From: Cristatella mucedo | Lineage: Eukaryota; Bryozoa; Phylactolaemata; Cristatellidae | NCBI GenBank assembly: GCA_009760855.2 | Contig: WPIO01000099.1 | Coordinates: forward strand, 501,501-565,500 | Direction of reading: 5' to 3' | DNA length: 64,000 nt | In this document: one piece after another, positions 34,850 through 45,724 of the stretch | Position numbering within the stretch: position 1 is the first letter of the stretch | Layout: the number at the start of each line of letters is the position of its first letter | Position numbers and translations under genes: made by a program | The notes under the pieces: generated by a model | What the model was told of the DNA's origin: nothing | What the model saw: only the letters and a program-made list of their open reading frames with translations | The model's database searches: none

Positions 34850-36690
34850 TGATGAAAATTCTCTTTTCACTGCAGAGAAAATATTTCGCTGATAGCGTCT
34901 ATGTTTAAGTTTTAAATCTGCAAGCTTTCAAAGTTTACAACCATCTTCTGCAATTTTCTCGATAGTCCTTGAAGTCAGCGTATACGCTTCAACAAGCTGT
35001 TTAGCCTGAGCCAGACGTAACTCCCATTGCTCTTTCGAGTAGTGGCTCATAAGACAGTCCGGTAGCTCAAGCTCTTCAAAAGCTACTTTGCCATGCATGT
35101 GAGTGTTTTTAAACTATTTTGGTTCTTTAAATAAATCGAGTAGAGTACCATCCTGAACATGAAAGCACAGCTTTAAGTCGCCGCATATTGTGCCTAGGAG
35201 AATCTGATAAGCCCGAAATATTTTTTGATTTCTAGGGTCGGCTAAAGCCTCGGCCTTAGCCTGGCTAAAGTCCACTTTGTGGTTATGTGTCTGAGGATCC
35301 TGTTTTCGCTTCTCTCTTGCAATGCCGCTGAGCATTTTTTCCAGATCGTTAATCGATCCCTTAACTTTTTGACGAAAAAAACAACTTCACTAGGTTGAAG
35401 AGATTCGCTTTCTATATGTAGAACCATAAGGGCTTCATTTAAATCAGTCTCGAGTTGTCTGTGCTGTTTTGGCGTCATACTGTGGTTTTTAAGAAGATTG
35501 TAAAAAGGAGAACATTTCTTTTGAATTAGGCAGAGCGTTTCTCTTTTTGGATAATTTATGCTAAAGCCTCCGCATAAGTCACTTGAAAATTGTTCTTCTT
35601 TACCTGAACAATTGCGACTTAACATCTTTATCACTGTATCGACACTCGGGTGATTACGATTTTTTTTGGAGTTCTCGAGTTAGTATTGTTGTTTATTACT
35701 GGCGATGTTTTGTCTGACTTCGGTCAGGCAAGCCCATCACTAGAGAAATTACTTGTTTCTGGATCAGGATGTGAGCCAAACCTTTTGAGAAATGAGCCAA
35801 AATCTTTGAGTTCTCAATTCAAACTTTTAGTTTCCTGCTTTAATGCTCTTGCCTTCACTTTCTTTTCGTTATTTTCAGGTTCTTCAGGCCTGGGTTGCTC
35901 CTTTAGTGACTTTAAATAGTCCCCAGTGGCTCGTTTAAATTGATTAATACTATCCAGAAGTTTAGACAGAAATTATGTAAACCCCTTTCGGGCTATCTCA
36001 ATTTGAGAGTCGGGTTCTCCTAAGAGACGTTTAAGGGACACAATGTTCATATGAGATAACTCGTTTCGAATCGTTGTTGTAGTTTCCACCTCAATCCGAT
36101 AAAAGGTTTGTCCCTTAAAGGGACGTATAATCTCTTCACACACTTGCAGTACCATCAAGATACATAGGTTGTTTATCGAGTCGTTCTCCTTACTGAGCCT
36201 ATCTTAAAAATAACGCTGTAAAAATGAAAGGTCTTTAAAGTTGTAAGTCATACCAGCAATGTACCGGAGAGTCGACCGAATTTTCGATTCTGTCCATTCC
36301 AAATTTGTAGCAAATCTTGTGAGATTTTGTCAAAATTCTGAATTTTAATTATTTGTAGCAGAACTGGTGGAAGCTCAGAGTTAGCTTTACATGCCGCTAA
36401 AATTTCTTCACATAAACTCAACGGACTGATTGGCCTTGTATTTAAAAATTATTCAATGTTCTATTGACCGGGATAGTTTTATGGTTCAGCAGGCTACTTT
36501 GATTCACATTTTCTTAAATTATCTGGCTTCCTAAATAATGCACCAAGTTCCCGAAGCACTTCAATAGTTTTTTCACGTTGTTTATCAAAGGCAACGTCAT
36601 CCACTGTGGACACACCATAACTGAATTAATCATCCGGTGACTTTTCAAGCGTCTTGGAAACAGAAATCCAGACACATCAAAGGAGTGCAC
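34850..36690 (-). pseudogene. HEPN-like family, copy B (broken)
   Basis: Aligned along its whole length to copy C. The start codon is lost (ATG to an ATT-containing word near 36665). Stops include TAG at 36494-36496 (shared with copy C), TAA and TAG further on. The first motif is intact at 36051-36068 in IRNELSHMNIVSLKRL. The second motif has arginine changed to lysine (35093-35110, K-N-T-H-M-H), so its basic residue is conserved in charge but not in identity. Longest remaining frame 35242-35634. The words ICGDLKLCFHV and HMHGKVAFEELELPDC follow copy C. Clearly a pseudogene. Confidence 0.8.
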
Positions 36691-36699
36691 ACCACAGAT

Positions 36700-37310
36700 G
36701 CTGCTTGTGCTCACGAATAAGGCAAGACAAGCACAACTTTAAACAATGCACCTCTGTATAAGACTGTACAGGCTCGGCGTCTTACGCTCGTTTCTTATGC
36801 TCGTAATGCTTAAACGTTATGACAGCCGATTGGTAAACAGGCGACATAGATGGTGATACTAAAATAAAAAAGTACACTCACAAATTAATAAAATAGCTAT
36901 TACAAGCAATTAAGACGTATAACACTGCTGCTGCTGAGAGCCGATGCATGTTCTCAAGTAACATCAATAGCCACAAAGGCAGTGCGTCAACCTGGTGCTT
37001 ATTAACCTTCAAATTACCAGGAGGCAAAAGTCCTGTGCATGCTAAAACGTGGGGTGACAATCGCGGAGAGCATCAAAAAATTAATACTGGCAATAATATG
37101 TGGCATAATAAATTCAATAAATAATACGTGGCAGCTGCCACCCCCTGGTAGGTGGGAGGTGAGTCTGACAACCGGTCGGTGGGTCAGGCCACTACTGGAA
37201 TCTTGGTGCTTGGTCAGGCTGTGCGACACCCAGGGCTTCTCCAGGCTGCACGATTCCAGGCTGGGCGACAAGATGACAACACCATGACGAAGCACGACAG
37301 GCTGTACGAT
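36700..37310. other. Upstream flank of copy B, conserved in unit C
   Basis: Matches 42895-43540: GCACCTCTGT, GATGCATxTTxTC, CTTGTTAACC-like, AATTACCAGG and the GC-rich GTGGCAGCTGCCACC block. It would hold the promoter of the minus-strand gene. The end (37130-37310) resembles the beginning of Rep A (3790-3850). Confidence 0.5.
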
Positions 37311-37494
37311 AGGGCCTCTTCTTCTTCCTTTACGGCTGGATCTCTGTCTCTTGCCAACGATGGTGGCTGTCATCATAGGCAGCCAATATACATTATTTAG
37401 TTGTACGGAAATTGAGATTTGTGAGCAACGGCCACCTGTTTTACTCGCAACCAGAAACGCATGCAGAAAGAAGCCTCCCAGTCAGTTGATTGGT

Positions 37495-37592
37495 TCAAAA
37501 ATTCCCTTTGCAGCAAATATAAAGCTCATACGAAGAGATTGAGTTCTCTGAGGGCGCTTTATGAAGTGCATTTTTATTATCATTATTAAAGA
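37495..37592 (+). mobile_element. LINE-Y 3' end scrap
   Basis: GCAGCAAATATAAAGC, GAGATTGAGTTCTCTGAGGG and CGCTTTATGAAGTGCATTTT with an ATT tail. Confidence 0.85.
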
Positions 37593-37767
37593 AAGGCTCG
37601 TCTGTTGAATGGTATGATGATAATAACGCTAAATTTCAACAGATAAATCAAGACCGTTAAGTTATTGCACAGACGTGCAGATTAATAGAAGACCAATGTG
37701 AGGAAAAACACGCTGCTTCTTTGCTAAATACTAAGGCGAGACTCTGATTACTTCGAGCTCTGCACTT

Positions 37768-37925
37768 CTGAGCTGTGATGGCATACTAGGTAAGGCGGTT
37801 GCTTTCACGACCTCGGTCCCGAGGTCGTGGATTCGATTCCTGTGGTGGGCGATTCTGTATCGCCACTGCAAGCGGCGGTGATAGCCGTAAAGGCTCTTCT
37901 GTCGCTATACAAAAAGAGGCTGTTT
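37768..37925 (+). repeat. tRNA-like SINE copy S5
   Basis: GATGGCATACTAGGTAAGG approximates a polymerase III A box, and GGATTCGATTCC (37826-37837) is a near-perfect B box about 45 bases later. The following AAAGGCTCTTCTGTCGCTATACAAA is SINE-tail-like. It does not fold as a clean tRNA by eye (no matching acceptor ends), so I call a SINE rather than a tRNA gene. Confidence 0.5.
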
Positions 37926-37929
37926 AATC

Positions 37930-39085
37930 AGCTAGGATTTTTTTTTCTGCTTAAGGTTGTAAGGCAACGGCGTATTCGCATCGTATTTTATATTCGTGAT
38001 GCCTATATTTGGCTCAGCCGATGGCCAACATGAGGTATAGATGAGGTGAATCTAAAACTAGAGAATTAGATTCCAAATAAAAATATAATTATCATTCACT
38101 TTAAAGAAGACGTTATAATTTGCAGCTGGAGACAGTTAATTTTGCTGCTGGAGTAGAAATAATTTACAAATTACAGCTGATTAGCAGACTAGAGCTTGTC
38201 CAATTCACACAGATTGCAGGAGCTTTTGAGGACCCACAGTCGCTCAGACGGATAGACTTTCCGTTCCCCTGACATTTAACCTGCATGTAACCTCTGCAGC
38301 TTTCTAAAGGCAACTAGATAGTCCACTGGTATAAAGCGAACTAATCGGTAATTAATAATTTACGGCACTATGCTGCTTCCAATTTCAGCTTTGATATCAA
38401 ATGTTAAAGCAGCACGTTCAAATTAGTATATCAACTCCCCTGTTTGGATTTTCGCAGGAAGTTCATAACAATAACTAATAACCGTAAGGTGGTTTGTACA
38501 TTTATCAATTAGGCGAGAACTTCCGTCCGCCACTCGGCAGGATGGCCCACTTGTGTCACGTGGTCTTTGGTTCACGCTCAGCCAAGCAATTCCTCACGCT
38601 CGATACAGCAACAAACGTTGTAACATAAGTGTGACGTTGCTGACACTGCTTTAGAGACTCAAATACTCATTAAAATTTACAATTTTGCCGGTTTATATGA
38701 AAACCCTACTGGGGGAATTATACCTAGGGTCGCTGGGTGTTTATTAGGCATGGAATCAATTTTAAGATCCCCTGTCTGGCTGAACGATTCTTAACACAAG
38801 TATGCCAACCTATCTGACTGATGCGATTGCGACTCCGAGATGCACTCACATCTTCCCCTCCTTAGCACCGAAGTGTCTTCTCCTCGTCATCACCACCAAA
38901 TTCGAATCTTTAAGCGATCGAGCCTTGATCTTGATTGCACCAAAAACACTAGCTACCGGCTAGGGGGTTTCATATGAAAAAATTACCTTCCGAATTTACG
39001 TCATAGCTATGGCATCGGCTCCACTCGACTTTAGTTTACTCTAATGAAATAAAATAATATATATATATATAATAAATTAATAAAT
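37930..39085. other. Interval with no recognised feature
   Basis: AT-rich; a short (AT)n run at 39057-39070. No frame or repeat that I can support. Confidence 0.4.
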
Positions 39086-39089
39086 TCAC

Positions 39090-39185
39090 ACTGACATTTA
39101 TATAGTACCCCGAGAGAGCTTCATTCAGGCTCTTGACATTTGCCCCTACGATTTGAGCCTCCCACGTCGTGAGCTAGAGCCCTGC
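39090..39185 (-). repeat. SINE-like fragment S6
   Basis: TTTATATAGTACCCCGAGAGAGCTT...CATTCAGGCTCTTGACAT corresponds to the tail of the S family (compare 62993-63060); the tRNA-like part is degraded. Confidence 0.45.
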
Positions 39186-39649
39186 AGCCTACGTGAAACG
39201 CTTGTGTACAGATGAAGTTCTGATAGGCTGGTATATGCGTAAAAGATACGATTATGATATGCTATTACCAATCAACACCTTTTAACTAGGCACCTTTTTT
39301 CTAATTTTGAGTTTCTGCTCAATGGCCTTCCTGATTTTTGGTTAATGCCGAGTCTCAAACGCTTGATTCTGAGCAAAGGTAGTATTTCCACCCAAAGTAG
39401 TGAGGGGTAACTCCGACTTAGATCACATGTTAGGCCTCTGCATGTTGCGTGCCTTTCGTTGCAGTCTCTAATGGTGAGAGCTAATGGTGGCAAAAAGAAG
39501 ATAGCTATCGAGGTCAGATAATTAATATGGATCCACTGAACTCTTACAGTTGCATATATGCAGCTGACAAAGTAAATACTGACTAGCTTCAAGCGTTCTT
39601 TTGCAAATAAATGCAGCTAATTCCTTAAATGCTGCCAATCGAAACAATT

Positions 39650-40925
39650 TGTGTGTGAAAGCTCACCCTCACGAACGAGTGAATTGAGATGATAGAGTTA
39701 ATTCTACCGATCGATTGACTGAATCCTGCCTACTAACAATAATGTCAGTATAGTTGGTTCTTCCGATTGATCACATGGATGCTGTCGATCAAATAACATG
39801 GTTGAGCGCCTGCATGTTGCCACATAACTGAATTGTATCGATCAAGTACACTTTTCCGACCGAGTGCATGCTAATCGTCAAGTGCATGTGTTATCGATCG
39901 CGTTAATGATGTCGATAGCGAGAATGTCGCAAGTAACACTCATGCTGCCGGTCAAGTGAATGTTGTCAAGCGGAATGAATGATAGAGTGATTGAGCAAAT
40001 CAGGAGAGAGGCATGTAGAGAGAACACGGCTCAATAATGCAAATGTTGCCGGTCATAGACTTGTTTTCGATTCCACGATTGCTGTCACCTAAGTGAATGT
40101 TGAAGATCGACTGAACGCTGCAGTCGAGCAAATGCTGCATGCAATGCTATAATTTGTCGATCAAGAGTATGTAGCATTTCGGGAGAATTTTGCCGGTCAA
40201 GTGAAAGGTGAATAGTGAATCCCTAACCAGGCCAAGAGTCGTACCACCCGCTTTTCGGAATCCAACAGATTACCAATACCTCGTACGAACCTCAAATTCT
40301 TGGAAGACCATGACATTGGTTCGTATGCTCCCAAAGTCAGGAACCCCCTCCCGACTTGAGTCAGAACATCCCCTAACTTGACCACATTTAAAAAGAACTT
40401 AAAAACACACCTATTTAGGACAGCAGTTAGTGGGTCCTCGTGACTCGCCCGTCGTGTGCTTATGCTTGCTGACATTGCGCAAGCTGCCGCTAACCACATT
40501 TGCATGTTGACCCTATTGATGTCACTCGTAAACACATTGTTCATGCTGTTCATCAAGCATGATATTACTCACGATTCAATCGCGTTTCCCTTTGCAGAAA
40601 ATGCAAAGCGCCTAGAAAGAGATTGAGTTCTCTGAAGATGCTTTATTAAGTGAATTATAATTGTGTATTTATTTTATAAAGTGAATGACATGTGTATGGC
40701 GCGGATCGAGTAACTGCAGTCAGTCAAGCAAATCGTCAGTGGATGAGGGATGCAGGCGATACAGTTTAGTCCTCCAATCAATTTCATTCGTCAGAGTGAA
40801 TAAATGTGGCCGTTCGAGTCAACTCTGCTGATCTACTAAATCTCACCAATCGAATGAGCGCTATCGGTCGATAGGCCGCTCACAGACTGACGTCGATCAT
40901 GTTAAAACAGATAATAAATGGAAAC
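39650..40925 (+). repeat. Degenerate 18-bp minisatellite, array C
   Basis: Cleanest view of the period: near 39860-39990 words starting TGCATG, TTAATG, AGAATG, TCATGC and TGAATG follow each other every 17-20 bases, with GTCGAT/GTCAAG in the second half of each unit. Split by a LINE-Y 3' end at 40222-40670. Confidence 0.78.
40222..40670 (+). mobile_element. LINE-Y 3' end in array C
   Basis: Orthologous in position to 33390-33845; same 5' truncation point near ACCAGGCCAAG. Tail reduced to AATTATAATTG. Confidence 0.88.
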
Positions 40926-40954
40926 ATTCAAAGTGCACTAGCTGAACCTTGGGA

Positions 40955-42888
40955 TTACCGTCGTCCAAGGTTTGCTGATAAAAATTCTCTTTTCACTTCC
41001 GAGAAAATGTTTCGTAGATACTCGGAGGAGTTACATTTACGTTTTAAATCTGCAAGTTTTTGAGGCATACAATCATATGCTGCAATTTTCTCAATAGTCT
41101 CTGCAGCCTGCTTACGTGCTTTCACAAGCTCTGTAGCCTGAGCGAGACGTAACTTCAATTGCTGATCAGAGTAGGACCCGGAATATTGCCATTGAATTTT
41201 CGAGTAGTCGCTCGAAAAACAGTCAGATAGCTCAAGCTCTTCAAAAACTACTTTGCCATGCATGTGACAGTTTCTAAATTCTTTCAGTTCTTTAAAGGAT
41301 TTGAGAAGAGGATGATCCCGAACATGAAAGCAAAGATTTAAGTCACCGCATATCGTACACAGCACCATCTGGTAAGCCCAAAATGTTTTCAGATTTTTAG
41401 GGTCGGCTAAAGCCTTGGCCTCCAGCGCATCCACGTGGCTTGTGTCCACATGGTCATGTGTATGAGGATCCTGTTTTAGCACGGCCACAGTCGTGTCCCT
41501 ACGGTAATGTGTCTGAGGATCATCTCTTGCAATGTCGCTGAGCATTTTTTCCAGATTGGTTATAGAATCCTGAAACTTCTCGCGGAGAAACGTAACTTCA
41601 TGGCTTTGAAGAGATCCGCTTTCTTCACGGTGAACGCTCTGCACTTCTTTCATCTTAGCAGTGAGTTCACGGAGCATTGCTTTGGTTATTTGCCGTTCCG
41701 CTAGTTTTAAATGTTCTTGGCAAAATGGAATGTCTTTCGAATTAGGATTCGCGTTCTTGTTTCCGGAGGAGCTATGTCATTGTCTCCCAATAAGGCACTT
41801 GACAATCTTTCTTCTTTTTTTGAATAAAAGCATCTTAACATCTTCTCCATCACTATTCTGACCTCCTCGTTCAAAGGATTTTTTTGCATTCTCGAGCTAC
41901 CATTGTTGTCTCTTCTTAGCGATTTTTTGTCGGAGTTCACATAGACATGCCAAACACGGAAGAAATCACTTGTTCCTGAATCAATAGGTGCGAAAAACCT
42001 TTCGAGAAATGAGCGAAAATGTTCGAGTCCTTCATCCGAACTTTTAGATTCCTGCTTTAAAGCTTTTGCATTCTCTTTCTTTTCGTTTTTTTCAGCTTCT
42101 CCTGGCCTGGGTTTCTCGTTTAGTGACTTTAAAAAGTCTCCAGGGGCTTGTTTGAATTTATTAATACCACCCAGAAGTTTATACCGAAGTGCCGTAAGCC
42201 CCTGTCGGGCTTTTTCAATTTCAGAGCCGTGATCTTCTGAGATACGTTTGAGGGATAAAATGTTCAAATGAGATAACATGTTTCGAATCGCTGTTGGAGT
42301 TTCGACCTCAATCCCATAAAAAGTTTTGTCCTTAAAGGGACGTAGAATCTCTCCACACACTTGCAGTACCATCAAGATACATAGGTTGTTTATCCAGTCG
42401 TTCTCAGTAGTAAGGGTATCTCCAAAATAACGTGGTAAAAACGTAAGGGCTTTAACGTTGTAAGCCCAAGCAGCAATGTACCGGAGAGTCGACAGAATTT
42501 CTGATTCTTTCGATTCCAAATTTGTAGCGAATCCTGTGACATTTCGTGGAAATTTTGAGGCTTTAATTGTTTTTATCAGATCGGGTTGATGCTCCGAGTC
42601 GTCTTTCAATGCAGCTAAAACATTTTCACATAAACTCAACAGAGTGACTGGCGACGCATTTAAAAATGAGTCAATGTTCTGTTGACCGGGATAGTGGTAT
42701 GGTTCCGGTCCCTACCTTAATTCATTTGGTTTTCTTAAATTATCTTGCTTCCTAAATAATGCACCAAGTTTCTGAAGTGCTTTAATAGTTTTCTCACGTT
42801 GTCCTTCAAATGCAACGTCATCCTCTACGGGAATGCCATTACTGCGTTCATCATCCAGTAGATTTTCATGCGTCCTGGAAGAAGCCAT
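40955..42888 (-). pseudogene. HEPN-like family, copy C (nearly intact, ~643 residues)
   Basis: Minus strand. The ATG at 42886-42888 opens a frame that runs through a single TAG (42712-42714, codon 59) into the 310-codon frame ending at 41707, and then, after one frameshift near 41745-41790, into the 240-codon frame 40955-41677. Layout: N-terminal charged helical part; helical domain around the first motif RNMLSH (42268-42285) preceded by LVLQVCGEILRPF; a lysine/glutamate-rich linker (about 42040-42150) that looks like coiled coil; a second helical domain with FWAYQMVLCTICGDLNLCFHV and RNCHMH (41258-41275) followed by GKVVFEELELSDC; a basic C-terminus. Arg-Asn-x-x-x-His after a helix is the hallmark of HEPN ribonuclease folds; no family was recognised beyond that. 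No signal peptide or membrane helix. It may be a recently dead gene, or a live one with assembly errors. Confidence 0.8.
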
Positions 42889-42894
42889 CCAGAC

Positions 42895-43540
42895 ACATCA
42901 ATAGAATGCACGCATCACAGCTGGTGTTTTTGCTGATGAATAGGGCAAGGCAAGCACTACTTTGAACAGTGCACCTCTGTGTAAGGCTTTACAGCCAAAC
43001 CGTCTTAGGCACGTTTCTTAGGTTCGTATTGCTTGAATGTGGTGGCAGCCGATAGGTAAACAGGCGATATAGATGAAGGTGAGACTAAAATAAAAAAGTT
43101 GACTCAAAATTCAATCTAATAGCAATCACAAGCAATTAAGACGTTAAAAACTGCTGCTGCTTAGAGTCGATGCATCTTTTCGGCTAACATCAATACCCAC
43201 AAACACGGTGTGTACACCTGGTGCTTGTTAACCTCTAAATTACCAGGTGGCAAAAGTCCTACGGACGCTAAAACCCGGTGTGATGATCGCGGAGCACACC
43301 AAAAAATAATAATGGCAATAATAATATGTGGCATAACAAATTCATTAGTTAATACGTGGCAGCTGCCACCCCCTGGTAGGTGGAAGGCGAGTCTGAAAAC
43401 ACGGCGGTTGGTCAGGCGACTACTAGAATCTCGGTGCTTAGTCAGGCTGTGCTACACCCAGGGCTTCTCCAGGCTGCACGATGCCAGGCTGCACGACAAG
43501 ATGATAGCACCAAGACGACGGACGACAGGCTGCACGACCC
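42895..43540. other. Upstream flank of copy C
   Basis: Parallel to 36700-37310. Open frames on plus (43210-43650) run into Rep A and are not conserved in unit B in frame, so I do not call a gene. Confidence 0.5.
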
Positions 43541-43549
43541 AGGGATCAG

Positions 43550-45715
43550 TCGGGCTCCGTCACCACCCCCCAGACCGTGTGCCATCCCGGTGCACAAAAC
43601 CTGGCAGCCCCTCTGGCTCAAGTAAAGCAGAGGGACACACGAGGCAGTAATTTAGAAAGTGAAGGCGAAGGTAAAAACAAATCTTACTGGCGCTAAACTT
43701 GACACTCGCTGGCGCTAAGCAGTAGCACATCTTTTTCAGCGGTCCTGAGCTGCTACTTCAATGCTACTCACTACCTCAACTGCTCTCCTGACTCTGTTAT
43801 GCTTCCCACTTTCTCTTTGTTGCGTTAGACGAAGTCTGTTGGCTACCGAATGCGTACCGAAAGCCGCTTAGGCTGTGAGTGTGCTATACAAAACTCTCCT
43901 GCGTAACACCCACATGGTCTATATGACTTTGTGGAGTTATAGATGGAGATACTTTACATAACATTACAAGGCGTCGCAGCACGGGCAACCAAGCAGGTAC
44001 GATAAGCTGATGACAGATTGAAACGCGGACGGCCGCGCCAAGAGACAGGGGATAATAACTAGAAAAAGGATTATAAGTAGGACTTTGTCGATGCTATGCC
44101 CACCCGAGTCAGTGATACAAAATTGTCTAGCAAGCAATCAATCTGCAGTTTCTTTGAAAAGCCCCTACTCTGCCGAAGTATTTGTCTTTTTTCAGTATAA
44201 TTTGCACTTTTTCTAGGTGTTTATTTTATGTGTTTGCGTTTGTGAAAGAATGTGGTGCCAAATGGGTTACGTTGAGCTAGTTAACAGAATATGTGGTCCC
44301 AAGTAAGCCGGTTTAAGTATTGCACGCATTTATTTTCCCCCGGCAATTCAAGCGATAAAGCCTATCAAGTTCGTCACGAAGCACGATGGCGACCAGTTCT
44401 TCGGGTTGTGACTAGTAATAGCCGTGACTCATCCTAGAGAGTCCAAAGGCAGTGAGCCCTAGTATTGTAGGTATATCATGCAACATTTTTTGATAGCTTA
44501 TGCCAGTAAAAGTATAGTTCAGCTGATGCAAAACCCTCATTTCTGAGCGTATGACGGTTTTTAGCAATCATCGCTCAGCTTGTGTAGGGCAATAAAGACA
44601 GGTTGCTGAAAAGATTGAACCAACGACCTGGTTGAAATACGAACTCCTGACATTCCATGAAGCTAGCTCGCTATAATAGCTCAGTGGTATCCTTTATAGC
44701 TAATGTAAAGTTCCTAGAAAGAAATCAATTTCTCCGATGGCGCTATACAAACGTTTTGCTATTGGTGATAATATTACGAACAGGATACGTGGTTTGCGTT
44801 TAAAAAATTCCAGGAAAACGAGAGCATTGCAAGTAACGGTGCTTCTGAATCTGGACGGATCTAGGCTGGAAAAAGTACGTTTGCCTCTGTTTTAGTCGGA
44901 CTGCGGAAGGCTAAGACGGGGTACGGAAGGCTAAGCTCTGACGGAAATAAGGGGTTTAGGGCGTCCCCCCTCGTAGCGCCTGCTGGTGTCGCTCAGCCTG
45001 GAAAAGCACCGAGGGGCCAGAAGCGGCACTAGCACCGCCGCATGACCAGTCGGCGCACTCGGTTCCCACCTAACAGGCCACGTGTGGCGGCTGCCAGCCA
45101 TCCACCCACCTACCACCCTGAGCTTAGCCTCTGGATCTAGGCGACTGATGAATGCGATTCGGCGAGCGTCGACGAGCAATAAGAGATCGCCAAGCGAAAG
45201 AGAGTGTCCCTTACCAATATTCTAACCGTCCTTAAGCGTTTGTGAGCTCGGTGAGTGCATTGGAATGAGACGAACGCACGAAAGGCTAATTTTCTTAACT
45301 TCATTCGCAAGCGCATAATATCGCTGAGCGTATCGTTCCACTTTACCCTCAAGTACCTCGCAAGCTCTCACCAAAGACAGCACTCTCCCGGGGGAATACC
45401 TCCTAAACTTAGCTCACCTGCGTCTATACTGGCGTGAAACCCATGCATCAATAGAGGGAGGGTCCAAATAACCAGCACCTTAATCATAGCCGGAGAAAGA
45501 GGTACCGCTTCGGCGCTAGCAATGACATTGACTCCACGGACTCTGATGCTAAACTGGAAAACTAGGGCTCCACTGCCACTAATAGAAAAGGCAGGACCGC
45601 TTAGGGTGTTTTGCCTATGACGACGATTCTTCCTATTCATGCATCGGACAAACTCCGTCTCGCAGCGACGAATCCCTACCCTGGGATCGACCTTATGCGC
45701 ATGCAAGCAAACACA
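43550..45715 (+). repeat. Rep A, copy 3, with LINE-X insertion
   Basis: Collinear with 3745-5850. It starts in a C-rich run CACCCCCCAGACC, directly continuous with unit C. Contains a LINE-X 3' end at 43729-43967 between GCAGTAGC and GGCGTCGCAGCAC, words that are adjacent in copy 1. Confidence 0.75.
43729..43967 (+). mobile_element. LINE-X 3' end inserted in Rep A copy 3
   Basis: From ACATCTTTTTCAGCGGTCC to ACATAACATTAC; contains the coding words for LREDKS-like, GYRMRTESRLG and the 3' UTR. Strong 5' truncation. Confidence 0.9.
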
Positions 45716-45724
45716 CGAACGCTA

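Larger units (their letters stand above)
32465..37310 (+). repeat. Segmental duplication, unit B
   Basis: Collinear with unit C (39318-43540) in direct orientation. It starts near AATGGCCTTCC and includes GTTAGGCCTCTGCA, the 18-bp array, a LINE-Y 3' end, HEPN-like copy B, its upstream flank, and GTGGCAGCTGCCACCCCCTG up to CAGGCTGTACGA. Unit B has one extra LINE-Y insertion (34328-34665). Substitution density by eye is moderate, roughly one change in every 8-12 bases. Confidence 0.85.
39318..43540 (+). repeat. Segmental duplication, unit C
   Basis: Second copy of the unit described at 32465-37310, lying about 6.2-6.8 kb downstream in the same orientation. It lacks the second LINE-Y insertion of unit B and holds the best-preserved HEPN-like copy. 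Confidence 0.85.

Noticed and set aside
37768-37850. A tRNA gene
   Set aside because: The B box is good, but the ends do not pair as an acceptor stem and no convincing anticodon arm is visible; a SINE head fits better.
42675-42714. A tiny intron (GTAGGG to CAACAG, about 38 bases) removing the TAG of copy C
   Set aside because: Shorter than usual animal introns, and the protein frame continues on both sides without it; kept only as a possibility in the finding on the shared TAG.
43210-43650. 146-codon plus-strand open frame
   Set aside because: It crosses from the HEPN-like unit flank into Rep A, and the aligned frame in unit B (37039-37400) is broken and shifted.
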